A model generated the notes under the pieces. That model had not been told where the DNA came from, did no database searches, and was given only the letters and a program-made list of their open reading frames with translations. Positions 13,973 to 22,296 of a stretch of DNA of 64,000 nt are shown one piece after another (position 1 is the stretch's first letter; each line of letters opens with the position of its first letter). The position numbers and the translations under genes are program-made. This DNA is from Acinetobacter rongchengensis (GTDB taxonomy: Bacteria; Pseudomonadota; Gammaproteobacteria; Pseudomonadales; Moraxellaceae), in contig NZ_RAXT01000001.1 of assembly GCF_003611475.1 (NCBI RefSeq), positions 186,001 through 250,000 on the forward strand, given 5' to 3'.

Positions 13973-16900
13973 ATGAAAAAACTAATATATCTTGGATCTT
14001 TAATATTTCTTTTTTTAAGTTCATATTGCTATTCGTATGTTGAAGATGAATGTGATTTAAAAAAAACTATTTGTATTTTTCCTTACAAAAAGAAGATTCC
14101 ATATAGTTACCAATGGCAAAACACAAATACTTTTGATCCCTATTTCTACATAAATCATTATAAAAATCAAAGAGATGACTCTATAGAAGATGCTTTAGCA
14201 TTTAGAGAATTATTTGTATTACCTTGGGATGAAGATGGTGGTAGTTTAAATATTAATTATGATTCAGGAGTTGAGACTGAAGAATTCATAAAATATAGCT
14301 GGATTAAAGGAAATCGTGATATTTACAATTCTTCTGAAGAAGAAACATTAATGAAAGTCAAAGAAGAATATGAATGTGCAAAAGGTTTAGATCGTATTTA
14401 CTTTAGAATTCAACCTCAAACACCAAGTTTTATGTGTGCAAAGACAAAACCTATGGGTTGTTCTGCAGCTGTTGGAAATCCATGTTCAGTCGTATCAGGA
14501 AATAAGTTTTTAAAAGAAATTGACTGGAAAAGTAAATCTAGCCTTCTACAATTTTATCGTACATATAATAGCCTAAATTCTGACAAGAATATTAATGATA
14601 TTGGTTATGGTTGGTCACATAATTACGACTATCAATTTAAAGTAGTTACATATAATGGGTTTGTTAATTTTACTTTAAAAAGGCCTGATGGAGCATTAAT
14701 AATTGGAAAATTCCCTAATGAACAACCTTTTCTAACGCCTATAAAAATTAATAACTACTTGACCATATATAAAGAAGAAAATGAATGGATTGTTTTTGAT
14801 CAAAAAAATAACACTAAAGAATTTTATGGATTATCTAATGATGATTTTAAAATAAATAAAATTACGAAAAATAATATTACTATATTTAATTTCTCCTATA
14901 TTGGGGGAATTTTAATAGAAGTAAAAGACCATTTTAATAGAAAAATAACGTTTACATATGATAATAATTTAATTAAATCTATATTACTACCTAATGATAA
15001 ATCAATAACATATGATTACGATCATACAAAAAGGCTAATTAGTATTTCAAAACCTGGTTATGGAAAAAGAAAATATGAATATTTTGAAAACGGAATACTC
15101 TCTTATAATACTAATCTTTTAACCAGTGTTATTGATGAGAAAAATAAAGTTTATGCTCAATATTATTATGATGAATATAGTAGAGGGATTGGTACTAAAC
15201 ACGCTAACAACTCACAAGAATACAAGTTAACATATTATGACAATTATACTGAAGTAATTGATCCTTACGGTACAAAAACGATTTACAATAGAACGTTTGA
15301 AGCAGGCAACCCACTGATATTAAATTCAGAAAAAAATGGGAACCCCGATAAAAATAATACTTATGATCAAGCTGGTAACATCACCCAAAAAACCGAAAAA
15401 GGCTTAACAACCAACTATACCTATGATCTTTCTAGAAACTTAGAAACCTCCCGTACAGAAGCCATTGGAACAGCACAAGAACGCAAAATAGAAACCACAT
15501 GGCATAGTGATTTTCCTAAACCCACTGAAATTAAAGAATCTTCTAGTGGGCAAGTTTTACGTATAACCACGCTTACTTATGATACCAATGGCAATACTTT
15601 AAGCAAAACCATTACAGATCCACAGACTTTGGAAGCGCGTACATGGTCGTATGAATATAATTCTTTTGGGCAAATGACCAAACAAACTCGCCCTGATAGC
15701 ACTACAACCCTTTATCAATACGATGACAACGGCAATTTAATCAAAGCTACGGAATCGAATGGTCTAATAACAGTATATAATGCATACAATGCCAGTGGCC
15801 TACCTACGATCATTCAATCCAATACAGGAACAGCCTTATATCTTCGATATGATGATGCAGATCGAATCATAGAACAAAAGCAAACGGTAAATGCAACTTC
15901 TCTCACTCGACAACAAAGTAATAGCGGATTGTCATGGTGGCAACAACTGGTCAATGCAGCGTATTCAATGGTCGGTGCCGCAGCACCCTATCCAGAGTCT
16001 GAAATCACCTATATAGCAACAGCCCAGACTTTAGCTACGCAAGATGCCATCACTCAATACCAATACGACCCTCGTGGCTTGCTTGTCGCAACTACTTTGC
16101 CTGATGGTGAACGGATTGAATACACTTATGATGACGCGCATCGTTTGACTGAAATTAAAGACCAGTCAGGCAATCGAACGGTTTATACTTTAAATGCCAA
16201 TGGTGATATTACTCAAACTGAGGTTTACGGTGCATCGGGACAGCTAGAGGTCAAGAATCAGCAAGTTTATGACAACTTAGGTCGTTTACAAAAAACACTG
16301 GGAAATAATCAACAAAGCCAAACCTTAGCCTATGATAGTTATGATCAAGTCAGTTCAGATAAAAATGCACTGAATCAAAGTTATAACTACAGCTATGATG
16401 TTTTAGGTCGCCAAATTAAAGAAACTGACCCTTTAAATGGAAGTAGCCAAACTGAATATGATGCTCTAGATCAAATTAAAAAAGTGATTGACGCCAAAGG
16501 GGGTATGACAAGCTACAAATACAATGCTTTTGGTGAAAAGATTGCTCAAAACAGTCCTGATACAAGTGATACATATTATTTCTACCAAGATGGTCAGTTA
16601 CGTAAAAAAATACATACTCTATTCTTTAAACATCTTTATGAATACGATGCTCAAGGACGTATGATTGTACAAAAAGATCAAAAAATAACGGGTAATGATC
16701 AATATGAGCAAACTAATTTCGTTTATGGTCCGATAGGTGTTAATCTTGGAAAATTAATTGCCGCCAAAAATAAACGCTCAGAAACATATTTGAATTATAA
16801 CAATTTAGGTTTAGTCCGTCAAAAAACCGTGAAGTATTTGACTACACAGCAAAGTTCAGCGCCTACGTTCAAAGTTCAGTATAGCTATACTTTAGGTGGA

Positions 16901-18418
16901 AAATTAAAACAACTGGCTTTACCAAGTGGCAATATTGTCAATTATGTCTATAACACAACAGGTCAATTGACAGGTATTGGTTTAAATGATCAGTCCTTTA
17001 TTCACAATATTCAATACAGTGCCAATGGTTTAAAGGGTTGGGTGTATAGTGGTGTCGGTGATTCGGTTCAGTTTGCTTATGATCTAGATGGGCGTATCAC
17101 TCGAATCAATATGCCGAATGTATTTGATAAGAATTATAGTTTTGATTCCGCAGATCGTATTTTGTCGATTACCGACAGTTATCAAAGCTTGCTGAATCAG
17201 AGCTTTAAACATGATGCTTTGAGTCGTTTGACTGAACAAATGACTGCCGAAAAGACTTTTAAGTATACTTATGATCAAAACAGTAACCGTTTAATGCGTC
17301 AGACTGTACAAGGAACAACAACCAATACTGAAAATTATACCATTGCCAGTAATAGCAATCGTTTAACTAATATTCAGCAAGGTAGCAGTAATAAAGCGTA
17401 CCAGTATTTGGCAACGGGTCAAATCACCAATGATGGTGTGCGTAGTTATACTTATGATGCTCAGGGTCGTAGTGAGAGTATCAGTCGTTCACCAAATACG
17501 ATTTTAAATGCTTATGATGCTTTTGGTCAGCGGATTCAAAAGTTTAGTACGACCGCAGGAAGTCAGTCACAGACGTTGTTTGTGTATGATGAAAATGGGC
17601 AATTGTTGGGTGAATACTCGCCTGATGGTAAGGTGATTCGTGAGTATATTTGGTTAGATGAAACTTTGGTGGGGCTGAGAAGTTACCAGTATCCAAATGA
17701 AATTTTACGAGTGCATACCGATCATTTGGGCACGCCTAGAGCGATTAGTAATAACAGTAATCAGGTTTTATGGAGATGGGATGGCGATCAGTTTGGGGGT
17801 GTGTTACCTACAGGAACACTCACCTTCCCGATTCGTCATGCAGGTCAGTATTACGACCAAGAAGTTAATTTGTTTTATAATTATTTCCGTGATTATGATC
17901 CTATTACAGGAAGATACATTGAAAGTGATCCAATCGGACTGGATGGTGGGCTGAATACTTATGGGTATGTTGGGGGGAATGCCTTACATTTAGTTGATCC
18001 TAGAGGTTTAGCAATGGCATTACCAGCTGGAGCTGGTGAAGCTTTAAATCTTGCGTTAGCAATCGGGCTCATTTCTAATATGCCTGATACAAAACCAGTC
18101 CCTAATGCTGTATTTAATCAAAGCCCCGTTAGAGGATCAGCAGAAAATAGTCTCATCTCATGGCGTCCTAACCCATTCAATAACCCACAAGATAATTGTA
18201 ATCAAGCAAGACAAAAAGTAAAAGAACTAAAAGAATTACAAAAATGGCGGAAAAATGATATGAATAATAGAGGCAGAAATAATTCAGCAAAAGGGCTAAC
18301 TGTAACTGACTCATATAGGTCACATAGCATAAGAGCTAATGTTAATATTCAAAACTCTATTGATCAGCTAGAACGATATATTAGAGATTTCTGTGATCCA
18401 GAATGCACACCTACTTAA
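13973..18418 (+). CDS. RHS-repeat protein with Sec signal and variable C-terminal tip
   Basis: A 1481-residue polymorphic-toxin-type protein. Residues 1-22 form a Sec-type signal peptide. An AT-rich N-terminal module follows, with the DUF6531-like start GNPCSVVSGNK near residue 168. From about 460 to 1240 there are many YD/RHS repeats such as YDPRGLL, YDDAHRL and YDAQGR. The RHS core ends with DHLGTPRA, FYNYFRDYDPITGRY, ESDPIGLDGG and DPRGL (to residue 1346). The last 135 residues are the tip: a hydrophobic LNLALAIGLISNMPDT segment, then a charged helical region with four Cys. The tip family is not recognised. No PAAR domain or vgrG is present, so type VI delivery is not supported by this window; export by Sec and release of the tip is inferred. 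Its stop overlaps the next gene. Confidence 0.92.
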   Translation: MKKLIYLGSLIFLFLSSYCYSYVEDECDLKKTICIFPYKKKIPYSYQWQNTNTFDPYFYINHYKNQRDDSIEDALAFRELFVLPWDEDGGSLNINYDSGVETEEFIKYSWIKGNRDIYNSSEEETLMKVKEEYECAKGLDRIYFRIQPQTPSFMCAKTKPMGCSAAVGNPCSVVSGNKFLKEIDWKSKSSLLQFYRTYNSLNSDKNINDIGYGWSHNYDYQFKVVTYNGFVNFTLKRPDGALIIGKFPNEQPFLTPIKINNYLTIYKEENEWIVFDQKNNTKEFYGLSNDDFKINKITKNNITIFNFSYIGGILIEVKDHFNRKITFTYDNNLIKSILLPNDKSITYDYDHTKRLISISKPGYGKRKYEYFENGILSYNTNLLTSVIDEKNKVYAQYYYDEYSRGIGTKHANNSQEYKLTYYDNYTEVIDPYGTKTIYNRTFEAGNPLILNSEKNGNPDKNNTYDQAGNITQKTEKGLTTNYTYDLSRNLETSRTEAIGTAQERKIETTWHSDFPKPTEIKESSSGQVLRITTLTYDTNGNTLSKTITDPQTLEARTWSYEYNSFGQMTKQTRPDSTTTLYQYDDNGNLIKATESNGLITVYNAYNASGLPTIIQSNTGTALYLRYDDADRIIEQKQTVNATSLTRQQSNSGLSWWQQLVNAAYSMVGAAAPYPESEITYIATAQTLATQDAITQYQYDPRGLLVATTLPDGERIEYTYDDAHRLTEIKDQSGNRTVYTLNANGDITQTEVYGASGQLEVKNQQVYDNLGRLQKTLGNNQQSQTLAYDSYDQVSSDKNALNQSYNYSYDVLGRQIKETDPLNGSSQTEYDALDQIKKVIDAKGGMTSYKYNAFGEKIAQNSPDTSDTYYFYQDGQLRKKIHTLFFKHLYEYDAQGRMIVQKDQKITGNDQYEQTNFVYGPIGVNLGKLIAAKNKRSETYLNYNNLGLVRQKTVKYLTTQQSSAPTFKVQYSYTLGGKLKQLALPSGNIVNYVYNTTGQLTGIGLNDQSFIHNIQYSANGLKGWVYSGVGDSVQFAYDLDGRITRINMPNVFDKNYSFDSADRILSITDSYQSLLNQSFKHDALSRLTEQMTAEKTFKYTYDQNSNRLMRQTVQGTTTNTENYTIASNSNRLTNIQQGSSNKAYQYLATGQITNDGVRSYTYDAQGRSESISRSPNTILNAYDAFGQRIQKFSTTAGSQSQTLFVYDENGQLLGEYSPDGKVIREYIWLDETLVGLRSYQYPNEILRVHTDHLGTPRAISNNSNQVLWRWDGDQFGGVLPTGTLTFPIRHAGQYYDQEVNLFYNYFRDYDPITGRYIESDPIGLDGGLNTYGYVGGNALHLVDPRGLAMALPAGAGEALNLALAIGLISNMPDTKPVPNAVFNQSPVRGSAENSLISWRPNPFNNPQDNCNQARQKVKELKELQKWRKNDMNNRGRNNSAKGLTVTDSYRSHSIRANVNIQNSIDQLERYIRDFCDPECTPT

Positions 18419-18969
18419 TCGAGATATGTATGGAATCCAATCAAAAAGATTTATTTAATAAAGTTTGTTATCTACAAGGATATCTCGACTGCCTAACGAA
18501 TATAGATTCAGATTTTAAAGGTTCCTTTTCTCTGCATTTATCCTCAATAGACTTAAAAGAATTCCTTAACACGGTCTTAACTTATGAATATGAAGATAAT
18601 TTTGAAAAAAATATAAGCTCTTTTAATTGTGATAAAAAAATCGAAAAAGAAGAGTATTCGTATGAATTTATAGAAAATTTTTTAAATAAAGAGTTAATTT
18701 TAAAACCTTTTGATAATTTATGTTTTAGTAAAGAGAAAAAAGATTACGTAATTTACAACTTTATGGAGGAGCTAAGATATATTCTTGATGAAGAACTCAA
18801 CATAGAAAAACCAATAGAATATTGCAGTGGATTAACTAAAACATCATTTTCAAACTTAGGTGATGAAAAAGAAAATATTTTATTTTTTTCTACAAAAGTT
18901 ATCAATTTTCATTTGAATGAAAGTCAATACTTTACAATGGTTTTAAAGAAAAATGTAACGTCAAAATAA
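18403..18969 (+). CDS. Candidate immunity protein for the RHS tip (imm0)
   Basis: A 188-residue acidic, probably cytoplasmic protein with no recognised domain. It overlaps the rhs stop codon by 16 nt if it begins at ATG 18403; an alternative start at ATG 18430 (MESNQKDLF) gives 179 residues. Position directly behind a variable RHS tip, very low GC and lack of a signal peptide fit an immunity gene. Its TAA stop at 18967-18969 shares two bases with the first codon of the next RHS core fragment, so the next unit begins without any spacer. Confidence 0.65.
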   Translation: MHTYLIEICMESNQKDLFNKVCYLQGYLDCLTNIDSDFKGSFSLHLSSIDLKEFLNTVLTYEYEDNFEKNISSFNCDKKIEKEEYSYEFIENFLNKELILKPFDNLCFSKEKKDYVIYNFMEELRYILDEELNIEKPIEYCSGLTKTSFSNLGDEKENILFFSTKVINFHLNESQYFTMVLKKNVTSK

Positions 18970-19492
18970 CTACTTTAGAGACTATGATCCTATTACAGGA
19001 AGATACATTGAAAGTGATACAATCGGACTGGATGGTGGGCTGAATACTTATGGGTATGTTGGGGGGAATGCTTTACGGTTTGTTGATCCTTATGGGCTTG
19101 CCGCAAAAGGCGCAGCTCTTGGCGGTGCTATAGGTGCAGGTATTGGTGGAGTTGTAGGTGGTGTAGGCGGTGGTTTTGGTGGCGGTGCAGCATGTACCCT
19201 TGTCGCTCCCGGTGTTGGAACAATTGGTTGTGGCGGTGCTGGCGCAGTTTCAGGGTCAAGTTCGGGAGCAGCTATAGGTGGTGCAATTGGAGCCGCTGTA
19301 AGTTCAGCTGTAGAAGATATGTGTTTCAGAGATAATCCAATAGATTGTAAAAAAGAAATTGAAGCTTGTACACAGATTTGTCGTAAAGCAAAAGGAAGCG
19401 ATGATCAAAAAAATATTTGGGGTGGTTCTACAGGAAAATGTATGAGAGGTTGTGTATCAGCAGGTTGTGGAGGAAATAAAGTTGGAAAATAA
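18968..19492 (+). pseudogene. Orphan RHS core fragment plus tip 1 (glycine-rich)
   Basis: An open frame without its own start that begins inside the RHS core (NYFRDYDPITGRY, then ESDTIGLDGG with Thr for the usual Pro) and runs through NALRFVDPYGL into a different tip. The tip has a glycine-zipper-like stretch with GGAIGAGIGGVVGG and AVSGSSSGAAIGGAIGAA, and a Cys-containing end (CTQICRKAKG, CMRGCVSAGCGG). The core part is almost identical in DNA to 17890-18000. It is an exchangeable tip rather than a normal gene: to be expressed it would have to recombine onto the full-length rhs. Its end overlaps the next gene by 11 nt. Confidence 0.75.
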
Positions 19493-19886
19493 TATCGAAA
19501 TCATAATTGATGAAATTCTAGATTTGAGATGCAATGACAACTTTTTCGAGGCATATCAATTATCATTAAAATTAATAGATAAGCATTATGATTTATTTAA
19601 CTTTTATATTGCGAGTGAATTAGCAATTGAATTAAATGAATTTTATAGCGCTATAGACTTATGTACAAAACTTATTCAAGCCTCACTTGAGCAAAATGAT
19701 AGTTGGTATTTATCAGTTGCATTTTTATTAAGAGCTTATAGTTATGCAAAAATTGGGAATTCCGAAGGCGCACTAGCTGATTTAAATATGCAAATATTAA
19801 AAGAAGACTCTGATGAGAGTGTCTTTTGGCTACAAAATCATGATGTTATTACAATTGATACAGTAAAATCATTAATTAAAAAATAA
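19482..19886 (+). CDS. Candidate immunity protein for tip 1, TPR-like
   Basis: A 134-residue helical protein if started at the TTG at 19482, which has a perfect GGAGG Shine-Dalgarno 8 nt upstream (19469-19473); a GTG at 19452 would add 10 residues but lacks a good site. Segments such as FEAYQLSLKLIDKHYDLFNFYIASELAIE and YAKIGNSEGALADLN resemble tetratricopeptide helices. It overlaps the end of tip 1, indicating translational coupling of a cognate pair. Immunity function is inferred from position. Confidence 0.65.
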   Translation: MENNIEIIIDEILDLRCNDNFFEAYQLSLKLIDKHYDLFNFYIASELAIELNEFYSAIDLCTKLIQASLEQNDSWYLSVAFLLRAYSYAKIGNSEGALADLNMQILKEDSDESVFWLQNHDVITIDTVKSLIKK

Positions 19887-19904
19887 TATTTATCATGTTT
19901 GCAC

Positions 19905-20525
19905 TGATCACTTGGATATACCGCGAGCAATCAGGTTTTATGAAGATGGGACGGCGATCAGTTTGGGGATGTGTTACCTACTGGAACACTCACCTTCCCT
20001 ATTCGTCATGCGGGTCAGTATTACGACCAAGAAGTTAATTTGTTTTATAATTACTTCCGTGATTATGATCCTATTACAGGGCGTTATGTAGAGTCAGACC
20101 CGATTGGTTTAGACGGTGGGTTAAATACTTATGGGTATGTTGGAGGGAATGCTTTAGGAGCTGTTGATCCTACTGGTGAAGCTATGGTACTTCCTGCTAT
20201 TGGTTTAGGTGAAACCATTAATTTAGGTTTAGCAATTAGCTTGATCTATAATATGCCAGATACCTCTGATAATGCTCCTGCTGTTAATTGGCCTAAAAAG
20301 AAACCGGGTAAATATGTATGTCATTGTAGAGCACAAGGAACAAATTGCGAGGGGCAACGTGCTTATGGTTCTGGGATTGGTGTGGGAAATACGATAGCTC
20401 AAGCTAAAGCAATTGCTGTAAAAGCAGCTGTATCAAGTTTACCTCAAGGATTTAGCAATATTCATCATGTTGCCTGTAAGTGTATGACGCCAAAAGGTGA
20501 AAAAAGAATCCCACATAGTGATTGA
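19905..20525 (+). pseudogene. Orphan RHS core fragment plus tip 2
   Basis: A degraded piece of the core upstream (GATCACTTGGATATACC..., corresponding to DHLGTPRA) leads into an open frame that can be read from GTG 19971 and encodes LPTGTLTFPIRHAG, the FYNYFRDYDPITGRY repeat and ESDPIGLDGG. The tip begins after DPTGE: a hydrophobic segment LGETINLGLAISLIYNMPDT shared with other tips, then a Cys-containing domain (YVCHCRAQGTNCEGQ, HHVACKCMTPKG). The tip is not recognised. No promoter or convincing ribosome-binding site is evident. The stop overlaps the next ORF. Confidence 0.75.
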
Positions 20526-21019
20526 GACCAATAATGAATAATCGAAATGAAATTTTGAAAGATTTTCGTGAACACTATAATAGTGATTGTAATATAAACT
20601 TTCGTAGGCTTAAGAAAATAATTAAGCCATTAATTAATATTCGTGATCCTGAAGCTTTATTACTATTTAGTATGTTATTAAATAATAATGATAGTAACAT
20701 TAAGAAAAGGTTATCATTGGAGTTAAATGAGGAGGCTGCAAGACTAAAATTTCCGCCAGCCCTCTCGGCTCTAGCTGAATGGTATTATAATGAGGGTAAC
20801 TATGCTAAATGTTACCCGCTATATCAACAAGCAGCAGATATGGAAGAACCTCATGCTTTATATGTGCTTTCAACAGCTTACAAATTAGGAATAGATGGAT
20901 TTAATAAAAATATAGAACTTGCTAATGAATATGAAGAACGTGCAAAAAAAGCAAAAAAATGGGATTTTCTTGAAGGATACAATGATAAATTTATTTTATA
21001 TGAGCCTATATTTGACTAA
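20522..21019 (+). CDS. Candidate immunity protein for tip 2, Sel1-like repeat protein
   Basis: A 165-residue (or 161 from ATG 20534) helical protein. The segments PPALSALAEWYYNEGNYAKCYPLYQQAADMEEPHALYVLSTAY read as Sel1/TPR-like repeats: LAEWYY...Y.LYQQAA...A.Y.L. Such helical repeats occur in several immunity families. The longer reading overlaps the tip-2 stop; 20534 lies just after it. Low GC and position support an immunity role. Confidence 0.65.
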   Translation: MRPIMNNRNEILKDFREHYNSDCNINFRRLKKIIKPLINIRDPEALLLFSMLLNNNDSNIKKRLSLELNEEAARLKFPPALSALAEWYYNEGNYAKCYPLYQQAADMEEPHALYVLSTAYKLGIDGFNKNIELANEYEERAKKAKKWDFLEGYNDKFILYEPIFD

Positions 21020-21117
21020 AAATATTCCGATTGGAATTAAATATAACTAGGCGAGTTGAAAGAAACAACTATTTCATATCATATATGATCCATTTATCTA
21101 AATTATCAGTTTCTAGA

Positions 21118-21749
21118 TACGCTTCCTACAGGAACGCTCACCTTTCCAATAAGACACGCTGGTCATGAGGAGGGATAAAACAAAGCAACGCTTTGTCCCG
21201 ACGCAAGGCGAAGGCTATGCCTGAGTAATGATGCGGAAGTTGGTATATTCTACAATTACTTTAGAGATTATGATCCTATTACAGGAAGATACATTGAAAG
21301 TGATCCAATCGGACTGGATGGTGGGCTGAATACTTATGGGTATGTTGGGGGGAATGCTTTACATTTAGTTGATCCAAATGGATTAGCAGCAGCATTGCCA
21401 CTCATAGGTTTAGGTGAAACCATTAATTTAGGTTTAGCAATTAGCTTGATCTATAATATGCCTGATATAGACTCTACTCCTCAAAGTAAGCCTGCAAAAT
21501 GTGATCAAGAGCCTGATGATTTATGCGAACAACTTGCTTTAGCCGAAGCAAAAGCTGGAGCAGGTTATCAAATTATGCATGGGGAAAAAAATGGGTGACG
21601 AACCTCGACTAATTGCCCATTATGGAGCTGGTCCGTGGATTAAAAAGGAACATAAAAAAACATGTTATAGTGGTAGACAGAAAGTTATACACTATTTCCA
21701 CAGTTTGTCTAGCCGTAAAAATATTGAACTGAAATTTAAAAAGCGCTAA
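21118..21749 (+). pseudogene. Orphan RHS core fragment plus tip 3, interrupted and frameshifted
   Basis: Core sequence resumes at CTTCCTACAGGAACGCTCAC, is broken after RHAG by a 64-bp mini-element (21164-21227), then continues in frame from 21230 (DAEVGIFYNYFRDYDP) into a tip that stops at 21598. The tip starts with LGETINLGLAISLIYNMPD. Just before the stop a run of seven A (21585-21591) shifts the frame. With six A the reading continues MGDEPRLIAHYGAGPWIKK...KVIHYFHSLSSRKNI to a TAA at 21747-21749, which is close to the next gene. The basic end looks like a real toxin domain but I cannot name it. Confidence 0.7.
21164..21227. repeat. RHS mini-element, copy 1
   Basis: A 64-bp sequence CATGAGGAGGGATAAAAC...GCCTGAGTA interrupting the RHS core between the RHAG codons and the downstream DAEVG codons. 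It contains the hairpin CAAAGC-AAC-GCTTTG flanked by GGGA/TCCC and a second short one (AGGC/GCCT). It introduces a stop into the core frame. A copy with one fewer A is at 22461-22523. Confidence 0.75.
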
Positions 21750-21762
21750 TAAGGATTTTTAA

Positions 21763-22287
21763 ATGTTTATAGATAATCTAAATATACGATTTAATATATC
21801 TAGTTTTATGTGCAATGACCTATGTTTAAAAGATTTTGAGCAACTATTATATAATAGTACTCAAGAATTTGAAAATGAAATAGGAGAAGATAATTATTTA
21901 AAGCTAATTAGCATAGATTTTATAAATACTTCAATTTTTGAAGTACAGGAGGTTATATACAATTTCAATATTGATAATATTTATTTTGATCAAGCTATTT
22001 ATATATGCACTAAATTCAAACTAGGCTTAATATCATTAACAGATACCTTTAACTTTTTAGATATTCTTAATGATAAAATTTCATTAAAAAAAAATTTAGA
22101 AACAGATGTTTATACAAGCGAATTGGGGATTGATACTACAGGTTATAGTAGTGAAATTAATAGGTTAGGTGAAGAAACATATAGATCAGGTGCCACTAAG
22201 GAAATTCAAAAATTACTAAACTATATAGATGAAAATCAAACTGTTACTAATTACTTTGAAATTGAATTATTGAATAAAAAAATTTAA
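21763..22287 (+). CDS. Candidate immunity protein for tip 3
   Basis: A 174-residue, very AT-rich and acidic product without signal peptide or recognised domain. The ATG follows an AAGGA ribosome-binding site and starts 13 nt after the end of the restored tip-3 frame (21749), which supports reading the frameshifted tip as the cognate toxin. Segments include DNYLKLISIDFINTSIFEVQ and SEINRLGEETYRSG. Immunity is inferred from position only. Confidence 0.6.
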   Translation: MFIDNLNIRFNISSFMCNDLCLKDFEQLLYNSTQEFENEIGEDNYLKLISIDFINTSIFEVQEVIYNFNIDNIYFDQAIYICTKFKLGLISLTDTFNFLDILNDKISLKKNLETDVYTSELGIDTTGYSSEINRLGEETYRSGATKEIQKLLNYIDENQTVTNYFEIELLNKKI

Positions 22288-22296
22288 TTTTAGAAT

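Noticed and set aside
17697..17954. Separate ORF in another frame inside the RHS core
   Set aside because: It is a shadow of the rhs reading frame; its codons make no known protein.
13973..18418. RHS protein as a type VI secretion effector
   Set aside because: No PAAR domain, no vgrG, no chaperone gene in the window, and a Sec signal peptide is present.
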